64,000 nt of DNA from contig NZ_CP011390.1 of assembly GCF_001644645.1 (NCBI RefSeq), forward strand, positions 930,001-994,000. Direction: 5' to 3'. Numbering within the stretch: position 1 is the stretch's first letter; every line of letters starts with the position of its first letter. A model generated the notes under the pieces. The model was not told where the DNA came from and did no database searches. It saw only the letters and a list, made by a program, of their open reading frames with translations. Made by a program: the position numbers and the translations under genes. Shown in pieces: positions 17,458 through 26,895 of this stretch. Source of the DNA: Flavisolibacter tropicus. GTDB lineage: Bacteria > Bacteroidota > Bacteroidia > Chitinophagales > Chitinophagaceae.

Positions 17458-18868
17458 ATCGGTTGTAATAATCCAGTATTTGTTTACGCAATATGAAATC
17501 GTAACGTGTCATCAATAAATTCAGGTTAGCTCTATCCAGGTTATTTTTTGCCATCAAGTAATCGACTGATGTACCCACACCTGCATTAAAACGTACTTCT
17601 GCTGCTCTAAAGGACTCCGCATAGGCGGATACCTGTTCTGCAGAAATTTGGTATCGCTCCCATGCGTTGGTCATATTCAAATAGGCCTGCTCCACTTCCT
17701 GACGTAGCTGGCGCTTCACATTTTCTTCCACCAAGGCCGTATTCTTGTATTCGATTGTTGCTAATCGCACACGATTACGTGCTTGTAAAGAGTTGAATAT
17801 AGGAACTCTTACGCCAATACCCACTCCGGAGAAAACATTGTTTTTTAATTGTGTACTATAGTTGATTTTTTCTGAAGAAAAAGTTGGTTGTTTAGATACT
17901 ACAGGATTTTTAATACCATTGACCAGTACATAATCTGACGTAGGCACTTCAGACATATCTACAAGCTTATCTTGTGTTGCGGCACTGGAATAATTGGAGT
18001 TAAGGTTCCCACTCAAATACACAGTAGGAAACTGTAACCCCTTAGTAGCCTTAATGGCATAAGATGCACTTTTTTTACGCCATTCAGCAGCTTTAATTAC
18101 CCCCATCTGTTTGAGTGCATTTTGGTAGACCTCATTGGCACTGGCAGTATAGGGAGCCAAAGCATTTGCATTATCAATCTTTTCCAGCTTGAAGTTTTCT
18201 GAATAAGGAATATTCATTAGTTGCGTCAATTGCAAAAGGGCATTGCGCCACGCATTCTGGCTACTTACAACATTTAACTCACCCTCCTTCATTTGTCCAC
18301 GCAGATCATATAAAAGTGGCGGACTGATAGCCCCTTCTATATTTAACTTCTCTAAACGCTCTACCTGCTGGCGTGAAACCTCTAGCTGTTGTTTGGCTAA
18401 GGCTATTAAATCCTCTGTGCTTAAGACACGCAAATATGCCAGAATTACATTTAACGTAACATCATCTTTTGATTGCTGCCAGTCGGCATTTGCAGCGTTT
18501 GCAGAGGATGAGGATTGCTTTATCTGGTTACGAAGATTTAAACCATTAAACAAGATCAAATCTGAGCCTAATCCATAATTAGCATAGTTAACCGTTTGAT
18601 TTATATAACTATTCGTGAATGGATCAATACTACGCCCCTGATTAACGCCATGAAACACACTGCCATTTAGTGTTGGCAACAAGTTTAGCTTAGCCTGGTC
18701 TTTATTAATATCAGCAGCATCTGTTTGTAAAGAACGCTGTTGTACCTGAATACTATTTTTTATTGCACTATCAATACACTGCTGCAACGTAAGTACTTGA
18801 GGTGTCTGCGCCTTTACTTCAGTGGCAGACAACCAAACAGTACCTAGGATATACAATACACGTTTCAT
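17456..18868 (-). CDS. TolC-family outer-membrane efflux channel
   Basis: 470 residues. A short signal peptide (MKRVLYILGTVWLSATEVKAQ) is followed by the two repeated helical-barrel halves of outer-membrane efflux proteins: LTLQQCIDSAIKNSIQV at the start of the first and a long helix ending VEQAYLNMTNAWERYQIS in the second, with VRVPIFNSLQARNRVR as a beta-strand segment. It should provide the outer-membrane exit duct for the ABC pump encoded upstream. It is the last gene of the cluster and starts 6 bp after the second ATPase gene, so translation is probably coupled. Confidence 0.92.
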   Translation of the reverse strand: MKRVLYILGTVWLSATEVKAQTPQVLTLQQCIDSAIKNSIQVQQRSLQTDAADINKDQAKLNLLPTLNGSVFHGVNQGRSIDPFTNSYINQTVNYANYGLGSDLILFNGLNLRNQIKQSSSSANAANADWQQSKDDVTLNVILAYLRVLSTEDLIALAKQQLEVSRQQVERLEKLNIEGAISPPLLYDLRGQMKEGELNVVSSQNAWRNALLQLTQLMNIPYSENFKLEKIDNANALAPYTASANEVYQNALKQMGVIKAAEWRKKSASYAIKATKGLQFPTVYLSGNLNSNYSSAATQDKLVDMSEVPTSDYVLVNGIKNPVVSKQPTFSSEKINYSTQLKNNVFSGVGIGVRVPIFNSLQARNRVRLATIEYKNTALVEENVKRQLRQEVEQAYLNMTNAWERYQISAEQVSAYAESFRAAEVRFNAGVGTSVDYLMAKNNLDRANLNLLMTRYDFILRKQILDYYNR

Positions 18869-18874
18869 AATAAC

Positions 18875-19537
18875 TTAATGCTTTATTAGTCCATCCATCA
18901 ATTCAATAATGCGATGCCCATATGCCGCATTCTTTTCTGAGTGGGTAACCTGGATGATGGTTACGCCTTCTTTGTTTAACTGCTTGAAGATTTCCATAAT
19001 CTCCTCACCTTGTGTTGAATTCAAGTTACCTGTAGGTTCATCAGCCAATATCAATTTTGGCTTGGCAATCAATGCCCGTACGATACCCACCAATTGTTGT
19101 TGACCACCAGATAACTGGTTAGGAAACAGGTCTTTCTTTCCAACAATGTTGAAGCGATCTAACATATCGGCCACAATTGCTTTTCTATCTGAAGACCTAA
19201 CATCCTGATAAAGCAGAGGCGTTTCAATATTCTCGTAAACGGTTAGTTCATCTATTAGATGATAAGATTGAAAGACAAAACCGATAAATCGCTTATACAG
19301 TTCTGTGCGTTGCTTTTCCTTTAATTTGAAAACATCATTTCCAAGAAACTGGTAGCTGCCTTCATTTGGTTGATCTAGCATTCCAATGATATTCAATAAA
19401 GTGGACTTACCTGATCCGGATGGACCCATTATTGATATAAACTCGCCTTCTTTTACATTCAGGTTAATATCCTTTAAAATAAATGTGCGATTGCCTCCAA
19501 CCTGATACCACTTGTATATGTTTTGTAATTCGACCAT
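18875..19537 (-). CDS. MacB-type ABC ATPase with altered signature motif (second ATPase of the cluster)
   Basis: 220 residues. It has Walker A GPSGSGKST, Q-loop FVFQSYHLIDELT, Walker B LILADEPTG and switch His in QVTHSE. The signature reads LSGGQQQLVGIVRA where the family normally has LSGGQQQRVAIARA, and the D-loop is GNLNS instead of GNLDS. The paralogue at 29529 keeps the usual LSGGQQQRVAVARA and GNLDS. The Arg-to-Leu and Asp-to-Asn changes may slow ATP hydrolysis, so this copy could act as a weak or regulatory half of a heterodimer. It lies between the last permease and the tolC-like gene. Confidence 0.9.
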   Translation of the reverse strand: MVELQNIYKWYQVGGNRTFILKDINLNVKEGEFISIMGPSGSGKSTLLNIIGMLDQPNEGSYQFLGNDVFKLKEKQRTELYKRFIGFVFQSYHLIDELTVYENIETPLLYQDVRSSDRKAIVADMLDRFNIVGKKDLFPNQLSGGQQQLVGIVRALIAKPKLILADEPTGNLNSTQGEEIMEIFKQLNKEGVTIIQVTHSEKNAAYGHRIIELMDGLIKH

Positions 19538-19580
19538 TCTTTTTATAGTCTTTTTAGGAATTTAGTATGAGGAAAGTACT

Positions 19581-21017
19581 TTATTCAGTACGTAAACTTT
19601 TAGCTGGATTAGTAGTTGCAGCCTTAATTGATTGAAAGCTTACTGTGATCAAGGCTATTAATAAGGCTATAAAACCAGTAATTAAAAACACCCACCAACT
19701 TATATTTACCCGGTACTCAAAATCTTGCAGCCAATTGTTCATAGCCCACCAAGCTATGGGAAATGCAATAAGCGCAGCAATAAATACAGGCTTCAAAAAC
19801 GTTTTAGAAAGCATCGCCGTAATATTTAAAACACTTGCACCAAGCACTTTTCGAATTCCTATTTCCTTTATTCGTTGTTCTGCACTAAAGGCTGCCAGTC
19901 CAAACAAACCCATACAGCCAATAAAAATGGCCATGATAGTGAATATCCAAAGAAGTGTGCTCAATTTGTCTTCAGAGCTATACATTACTGCAAAGTTTTC
20001 ATCAAGGAACTTATAATCTAATGGATAATCGGGTGAGAAACTATTCCATGTATTTTTTATGTGTTGTATGGTATTTGGAAGATGCGCAGCTTTTACTTTT
20101 ATAGCCATTTTTACTAGTACTTGCGGATAGATTTGTAAAATAGTCGTACTTAACTTTTCATGCAGGCTCTTGACATGAAAATCTTTTACCACTCCGATTA
20201 CTTTTCCTTTTTTTATCGGGTCAAGCGAATCGGCTGCAGACCATTTGTCCCAATGTAAAGGCTGTCCTATAGCTTTTTCAGGGGTACCAAAACCTAGCTC
20301 CTTTACCGCGGTTTCATTAATTATAAAACCTTCACTTACATCTGTAGCCATTTGTCTGCTGAAATCTCTTCCGGCGACTAGCTGTAAGCCCATTGTTTTA
20401 ATATAGTCGTGATCAACTAATATTTGAATAGCTGAATATTCCTTATCACCATCTTTTGTAGGCAATTTTATTCCATCACCTGCCAATTGATCTCCAGGTA
20501 ATCCATAGCCCCCTGTTACAGAAACAACACCAGGTGAACGCTTTAACTCCTCTTTAAAAACATCATATTTATCAGAAATATTCCCTCGTGTATCAAAGTA
20601 GATTATCTGGTCTTTATTGAAGCCTAGATCTTTTTGGTGCAGATAATTCATTTGTCGATACACAACTACGGTACATACAATTAATAAAGCAGATAGTGCA
20701 AACTGTATAATAACCAAACCTTGCCTTAAAACAGCAGTAGAATTAATACTGTTACCAGTTGGTTTTAATCCTTTCAAAACGCGAATTGGCTGAAAGCCGG
20801 ACATCACCAAGGCTGGATAAATACCAGAAAGAATACCTATCAGTATAGCAGCACCTAAAATAAGCAGCACTAAAAGTGGATTGGTAAACAGATTAAAGGA
20901 TATTGCTTTACCGGTAAAGGCATTTAGTGCAGGAAGAATAATAATTGTTGCAATAACTGCCAATAGGATGGAAATAAAGGCAACCAATATTGTTTCACCT
21001 GTAAACTGTAAGATCAA
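19581..21017 (-). pseudogene. MacB-like ABC permease 1, C-terminal part (frameshift-split)
   Basis: The 478-residue second half of a permease of about 809 residues. It contains membrane helices near its start (ILVAFISILLAVIATIIILP), the second extracytoplasmic domain, and the final FtsX core (AAFSAEQRIKEIGIRKVLGA, ending NPAKSLRTE). The first half is at 21014-22009. The frames differ by one base: after GADRN the family needs one residue and then LILQFTGET, but only two bases (AG) remain between the AAC and TTG codons. Adding one base between 21020 and 21021 restores the full-length protein. There are no other stops, so the break is recent or a sequence error. The apparent TTG start is probably not used. 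Confidence 0.85.
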
Positions 21018-22009
21018 CTGTTACGATCAGCCCCAATAGCTTTACGAACACCTATTTCTTTGGCCCTACGGAATGAACGGGCAGTGGCAAGGTTAATAAA
21101 ATTAAAGCAGGCAATTAATAGTACAAATAAAGCTATGATGGTAAGACCTTTTACATATGTGGCATTTCCCCTTTTGGCATTATCAAATTCAAAACTTGCC
21201 GAATAAAGATGAATATCCTTTAATGCCTGGAAGTATGGCATAGTAATAAAACCAGATTCCTGCGTTTGAGGTTCTCCTTCTTTTTTAACAGCCAAATGAA
21301 GTTTGTTTTGCAATTGTTGCAGGTCTGTACCCTCTCTTACTTTTAAATAAGTAAAGAATTGCTGCCATCCCCATTTTTGCATTCTTTCAGCCGGTATGCC
21401 GGCAGCAGACATCGGGATGATATAATTAAAATCAAGATGAAAATGTTCAGGAAGAGAAGCTAAAACTCCTTTTACTTCAAAATTGGTTTTATCCAACTTT
21501 ATCGTTTTTCCAATAGCATCAATACTGCCGAAATATTTTTTAGCTGTTTCTTCTGTAAGGACTACAGAGGATGAACCTACCAGGGCATTTTTTGCAGATC
21601 CCGCAGTAAATTTTAATGGAAAAATTTCAAAAAATGTGGAATCAGCTATAGCGCCTTTATTTTCATAGGCTCGTTTTTCCCCCACCTCCATCAGCATTTT
21701 ACCATCCCACATTAGCATACGTGCTGCTTGTTCTACCTCTGGATAATTTTGCTTCATATACGTAGCAAAAACAGGAGGTGTATTGGCAGACGTTGTTGAA
21801 GCACCAGTTTTGCTAGTGTTTTTTAAATAGATCCGATATATACTGTTTCCGTCCTTAATGAATGTATCATATTGCAATTCGTCCCAGACAAACAAGCCAA
21901 TAAGCAAGCAGCCGGTTATACCAATAGCTAAACCCAATATATTGATCAGGCTAAAACCCTTATAGCGAAGAAGATTTCGTATAGCTACTTTCAAATAATT
22001 TTTAAACAT
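21014..22009 (-). pseudogene. MacB-like ABC permease 1, N-terminal part (frameshift-split)
   Basis: The 331-residue first half of permease 1: cytoplasmic start MFKNYLKVAIRNLLRYKG, first membrane helix (about 19-42), the MacB periplasmic domain (with LTEETAKKYFG, typical of this family), and the first helix of the FtsX core (FVLLIACFNFINLATARSF) ending AKEIGVRKAIGADRNS then stop. It starts 10 bp after the stop of permease 2. See the C-terminal part for the single-base break near 21020. If the frame is intact in the living cell, this is one gene spanning 19581-22009. Confidence 0.85.
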
Positions 22010-22018
22010 ATAATACGT

Positions 22019-24436
22019 TTATTCTGTTCGTAGATTTTTAACCGGATTTGCCTTTGCCGCCTTAACCGTTTGAAAACTGATTGATACCAATGCAATTAGC
22101 ATAGCAACTAAGCCAGCCATTAAAAACATCCACCAACTGATATGAATACGGTATACAAAATCTTGCAACCACTGATTCATAAAGTACCAGGCAATTGGAG
22201 AAGCAATTAGTAAGGCTAAGGCTACTAGTTTTATAAAATCCCTTGATAATAGGAAAACAATAGAATGAACACTTGATCCAAGCACTTTTCTGATTCCAAT
22301 TTCTTTGGTTTTGCGTACAACAATAAAAGTGATCAAGCCCCATAAACCAATACAGCAAATAAAAATGGAGATCACTGAAAACGCTTTAAAGAGGTTATAA
22401 TCTTTAGTTTCTTGTTCATAAAGTGTTGCTAGTGCATCATCAATGAAGCTGAATGTATAAACACTTTCCGGATAGATCTTTTTCCAAGCCTGTTCTATTT
22501 TGCTTAGTATTTGATGCATATTACCGGGATTCATACGAATACCAGCCGCATAGTAAAACGGAGGGAATGGTGTTAATACGACCGGTTTAATTTCATCATG
22601 TAACGAGGTAGTATGGAAATCTTCCGTTACCCCAATTATTATTGGTCTTATATTATTTAGCCCCAGTTCAATAATCTTACCAATGGCTTCTTCAGGTTTT
22701 TTATAACCCAACGTTTTGATCATGGCTGTATTTACCACCACGGCTGACCCAATATTTTTTTCTTCAGATGAGAGAAACCACCGACCTGCTCTTAGCTTCA
22801 TCTGATAGGCCTTAATATACTCCTTATCACATGGTATTACTTTAGCTGTATACTCTATATTCGAAGGCAATTGCGGAGCTCTTAAACCCACACTTATACC
22901 ATTATCTGATACAGGTGCCCCCAAGCAAAATGTTATATTTTGAATGCCAGCTTGTGTTTGCAAGGCGTTTCGAAAACTTTCAATCTTTGCACTATCACTA
23001 TCCGGCAACGGAATTTCCACTACAGCTTCTTTATTAAAACCCAATTTCTTTTGGTGGAAGTAATCCATCTGCCTTGCAATGATTATTGTACATATAATAA
23101 GAGCAATAGAAGTTGCAAACTGAAATACCACCAGGCCTTTTCGTAAAAGCGTCGATTGTTTACTAGGTATATTTAGCTGATTTTTAAGTGCTGTAATCGG
23201 ATTAAATCCTGCTAAAACCAAAGCCGGATAGGCTCCTGATAACAAGCTAACAACTAGCAGGGCCAATAAAGCACCCGACAAAAAAGACAGATCGATTAAT
23301 TGATTAAACGATAATGACTTATTTAGAATAGTATTGACATAAGGTAAAGTAAGTCCAGCAACAACAAACCCAATAATAGCTGCTATTAAAGTAACAATAA
23401 CTGTTTCCTGCATATAATAGAGAAACAATTGTCCTTTTGAGGCACCAATTGATTTCCTTACCCCTACTTCCTTTGCTTTTGTAAAAGCCTGCGATGTAGA
23501 CAAGTTTATATAATTTACACAGGCAATAAGTACTATAAAACAACCCAGCAACCATAGCATGGTTAAATACTTTTTGCTAACTGTGTAGGTAGGGTTACTA
23601 TTTTCAAATGTAGTATCAAAGTGCACTTCCGATAATGGCTGTAAATACATTTGCTTGTTACGATCTCGTTCCTCAGCACCGTATTTCTTCACAATTGCAG
23701 CTAAAGCGCTATTTACAGAAGCAACTGCATTAATGTTTTGTAAACGAACATATGTATACCCGTTACTGGTAAAGTTCCAATTATCAGGATCTAACCCACC
23801 CATAAACTCAGTAGTTAAGGTACCTAAGGACAAAAGCATAGTAATAGGCAAATGTGTTGCAGCTGGAATATCTTTGATCAACCCAACTACTTGAACATCA
23901 ACTTTATTATCTATCCGAATTATTTGACCCAATGGATCTTGATCACCAAAATACCGTTTAGCCGTTGTAGCGGTTAAAACAGCCTGCCGAGGTGCGTTCA
24001 AGGCTTTTGCCTGATTGCCTTTCAGCCAGAATTTTTCTATCCCCGAAAAATCAAATACAGAAAAGAATAGCGAATCAGCAAAAATGATGTTTTTTTCCTC
24101 AAAAGGGTCTTGATTTCCAATTCGTACATTCGCGTTATCGCTAAAATGAATCTGAGTAATTGGCATACTGGCCATTTCATTTCTTAGAAAACGTGCTGTT
24201 GGGTAAGGTGTTTCGGCCTCATACTCTATTTTATCCTCCCTACTCTGCTTTGTTACAACTCTATATATGGAATTACGATCACCCAGAAACTTATCAAAGC
24301 TGTTCTCATGCTTAACAATCAAAAAGATGATAACAACAGCAGCAATGCCAATTGATAAGCCGAGGAGGTTTATTAAAGTAAAACTTTTATGACGCCAAAG
24401 GCTGCGGAATATTTGTTTAATATTTCGGAAAAACAT
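22019..24436 (-). CDS. MacB-like ABC permease 2
   Basis: 805 residues and intact. The layout repeats that of its neighbours: N-terminal helix in FTLINLLGLSIGIAAVVIIF, MacB periplasmic domain 1 with LTATTAKRYFGDQDPLGQII, FtsX core 1 (VLIACVNYINLSTSQAF, AKEVGVRKSIGASKGQL), periplasmic domain 2, FtsX core 2 with KEIGIRKVLGSSVHS, and the terminal NPVKNLRTE. In this family, four plus four membrane helices carry two periplasmic domains that transmit ATP-driven movements to the HlyD/TolC duct. It is separated from permease 3 by 19 bp, fitting one transcript. The substrate cannot be read from the sequence: peptides, macrolide-like compounds or lipids are all possible. Confidence 0.93.
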   Translation of the reverse strand: MFFRNIKQIFRSLWRHKSFTLINLLGLSIGIAAVVIIFLIVKHENSFDKFLGDRNSIYRVVTKQSREDKIEYEAETPYPTARFLRNEMASMPITQIHFSDNANVRIGNQDPFEEKNIIFADSLFFSVFDFSGIEKFWLKGNQAKALNAPRQAVLTATTAKRYFGDQDPLGQIIRIDNKVDVQVVGLIKDIPAATHLPITMLLSLGTLTTEFMGGLDPDNWNFTSNGYTYVRLQNINAVASVNSALAAIVKKYGAEERDRNKQMYLQPLSEVHFDTTFENSNPTYTVSKKYLTMLWLLGCFIVLIACVNYINLSTSQAFTKAKEVGVRKSIGASKGQLFLYYMQETVIVTLIAAIIGFVVAGLTLPYVNTILNKSLSFNQLIDLSFLSGALLALLVVSLLSGAYPALVLAGFNPITALKNQLNIPSKQSTLLRKGLVVFQFATSIALIICTIIIARQMDYFHQKKLGFNKEAVVEIPLPDSDSAKIESFRNALQTQAGIQNITFCLGAPVSDNGISVGLRAPQLPSNIEYTAKVIPCDKEYIKAYQMKLRAGRWFLSSEEKNIGSAVVVNTAMIKTLGYKKPEEAIGKIIELGLNNIRPIIIGVTEDFHTTSLHDEIKPVVLTPFPPFYYAAGIRMNPGNMHQILSKIEQAWKKIYPESVYTFSFIDDALATLYEQETKDYNLFKAFSVISIFICCIGLWGLITFIVVRKTKEIGIRKVLGSSVHSIVFLLSRDFIKLVALALLIASPIAWYFMNQWLQDFVYRIHISWWMFLMAGLVAMLIALVSISFQTVKAAKANPVKNLRTE

Positions 24437-24455
24437 GTTGTACGTTTTGAGAGAA

Positions 24456-26885
24456 TTATTCTGTTCTGAGGTTTTTCACAGGGTTTGCTGAAGCCGCTTT
24501 TACCGTTTGGAAGCTGATTGTAATAAAAGCAATTATGGCAGCAACAATACCGGCCACTAAAAAGAACCACCAGGAAATACCAATACGATAGGCAAAGTCC
24601 TGCAACCATTGATGCATAATATACCAGGCAATTGGGAAAGCTATAATAGCTGCTACGATAACCAGCTTCATAAAATCTGCAGACAATAAGCCTACAATAC
24701 TCTTCACATCAGCGCCTAACACTTTGCGAATACCAATTTCTTTTATCCGTTGACCAATTGCAAATGCGGATAAACCTAAAAGCCCCAGACTAGCAATAAA
24801 TATGGCAATACAAGCAAATACGGTAAAAATGGCTTTTTGACGCTGTTCCGCTTCATAGAGCCTGTTGAAGTTTTCTTCAAGAAATGTATATTCAAAAGGC
24901 ACTTCTGGTAAAAACTTCTTCCAGGTATTTTCAATATGATTTAAAGCTGCGGGAATATTTTGTCCTGATAACTTGATCGAAAGTTGAGCATATGAAGTAC
25001 GACCAACAGGCATCAAGAAGGCTATTGGTAAAATGCGTTCATGCATAGACTCAAAATGAAAGTCATGAAACACACCAACAATCTCCCCTTTTCTTCTTCC
25101 ATATTGAAATTCTTTTCCAACAGCTTCTTCTGGAGACTTTAATCCCAAAGCTTTTACCCCTGCTTCATTGACTAGAAAGGCAGAAGTGTCTCTAAGGCCA
25201 TTACTCCTGGAAAGATTCCGTCCAGCTACTACTTTTACTCCATAGGTACTCAAGAACCCATCGTCACCTACAACCATCTTGATATCTGCTCCTGAAGGCG
25301 CCAATGAATCACCACGTTTTATCTGTGCACCCATTGCATCTAATAATCTACCTGTGGGAATACGGGAAGATCGACCAACTTCTTTAATGAGCGTATTAGA
25401 AGTCATTTCATTTCTAAAACCTTCATAATGTTCTGCAAGTGCACTATTGTAACCTAAAACCACAACATGATCGCGATCAAAGCCCAATGACTTGTTTTGC
25501 ATGAATCGCAATTGTTGAAATACAACGATTGTACTAACAATGAGGATGATAGATATTGCAAACTGCAAAACCACTAAAACCTTCCGGAAAGAGAAGACAT
25601 GATTATCTACCTTGATAATTCCTTTTAACACTTTTACCGGCTGGAAGGATGACAAGAATACAGCAGGATACAAGCCTGAAATAATGCCAACGATAAATGG
25701 AATGAATAATAATGGAACAATGATCTGCCATTGTAATAAGCTTTTAACTGACAAGGACAATCCAGAAAGTTCATTCAACCAAGGCATCAAAAGCCAGGTA
25801 AGTATAAAGGCCAGTATGGTGGCTATCCAGGAAATAAGTACCGATTCGCTTAGAAATTGTGCAATCAGCTCCTGTTTACTTGCCCCTATGGTTTTTCTTA
25901 CCCCAATCTCTTTCGCTCGTATGATAGATCTTGCTGTAGAAAGATTCATATAGTTAATACAAGCAATCAGCAAAATGAATAAGGCAATGGCCGAGAAAAT
26001 ATATACACGCTTAATATCTCCATTCTCTTCCATTTCATCGTCTTTATGGGACCGCAAATGAATATCGGTCAACTTTGTAAAGGATAAGGATGTCCATTGG
26101 CTGGGTTTAAACTTGTCGCCTTCAGAAGGGATATGACGGTCAAGGAAAGCCGGCATCTGTGCTTCCAGGTTTTTAATCTTATAATCCTCTGGAACTAATA
26201 AATAGGTATAAAAAGAATTATTACCAAAGTTGGTCCGTAACCGCTCCTCACCATAGATAGCTGTATCCTTCAGTGTATTGAAAGAGATCATGATCTGTGG
26301 ATGAAAATGAGAATTAGAGGGGAATGCTTTATAAACACCCGTAACTTTTGCATCAATTTGATTATCCAGACGAACTACTTTATTAATAGGGTCGCTGGTA
26401 CCAAAATACTTCCGGGCCACTTCTTCAGTTAATAATACGGTGTATGGATCGTCGAGTGCTTTGTCCTTATTTCCTTTTAAAACAGCCACATCAAAAACAT
26501 CAAAGAAATTTTCATCTGCAAAATAGACGTCACGCTCGTTGAATCGCTTTTCTTCATAACGAAAAGCAGTGTTGCCATTTTGAAGTACGCGTGTCATTTT
26601 TTTGATCGCCGGAAAATCATTCACAAATAAAGGCCCAAATGGAGGTGCCACTGCGCTCAGCGCCAAGTTGATATCACCTGTTTCCGGATTTATGAACGTA
26701 CGATTAACCCGGTATATATTTTCAGCCTTACTTTGATACTTATCATAACTTAGTTCATGTATGATATAAGAAAGTATCAGTAAACAACAGGTAACCCCAA
26801 CGGTTAAGCCAAATAGGTTGATCCCTGAAATAAACTTATGTTTCATCAGGTTTCTAATGGCGATCTTTAAATAATTCCGTAGCAT
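24456..26885 (-). CDS. MacB-like ABC permease 3
   Basis: 809 residues and intact. It starts MLRNYLKIAIRNLMKHKF, has the first membrane helix near 20-42, periplasmic domain 1 with LTEEVARKYFGTSDPINKVV, core 1 (ILLIACINYMNLSTARSI, KEIGVRKTIGASKQEL), periplasmic domain 2, core 2 (KEIGIRKVLGADVKS), and the shared C-terminus NPVKNLRTE. Its start lies 10 bp after the stop of permease 4. The four permeases have the same length and motif order but clearly different periplasmic domains, which points to duplication followed by divergence of ligand contacts. Confidence 0.93.
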   Translation of the reverse strand: MLRNYLKIAIRNLMKHKFISGINLFGLTVGVTCCLLILSYIIHELSYDKYQSKAENIYRVNRTFINPETGDINLALSAVAPPFGPLFVNDFPAIKKMTRVLQNGNTAFRYEEKRFNERDVYFADENFFDVFDVAVLKGNKDKALDDPYTVLLTEEVARKYFGTSDPINKVVRLDNQIDAKVTGVYKAFPSNSHFHPQIMISFNTLKDTAIYGEERLRTNFGNNSFYTYLLVPEDYKIKNLEAQMPAFLDRHIPSEGDKFKPSQWTSLSFTKLTDIHLRSHKDDEMEENGDIKRVYIFSAIALFILLIACINYMNLSTARSIIRAKEIGVRKTIGASKQELIAQFLSESVLISWIATILAFILTWLLMPWLNELSGLSLSVKSLLQWQIIVPLLFIPFIVGIISGLYPAVFLSSFQPVKVLKGIIKVDNHVFSFRKVLVVLQFAISIILIVSTIVVFQQLRFMQNKSLGFDRDHVVVLGYNSALAEHYEGFRNEMTSNTLIKEVGRSSRIPTGRLLDAMGAQIKRGDSLAPSGADIKMVVGDDGFLSTYGVKVVAGRNLSRSNGLRDTSAFLVNEAGVKALGLKSPEEAVGKEFQYGRRKGEIVGVFHDFHFESMHERILPIAFLMPVGRTSYAQLSIKLSGQNIPAALNHIENTWKKFLPEVPFEYTFLEENFNRLYEAEQRQKAIFTVFACIAIFIASLGLLGLSAFAIGQRIKEIGIRKVLGADVKSIVGLLSADFMKLVIVAAIIAFPIAWYIMHQWLQDFAYRIGISWWFFLVAGIVAAIIAFITISFQTVKAASANPVKNLRTE

Positions 26886-26895
26886 ATAATACGTT

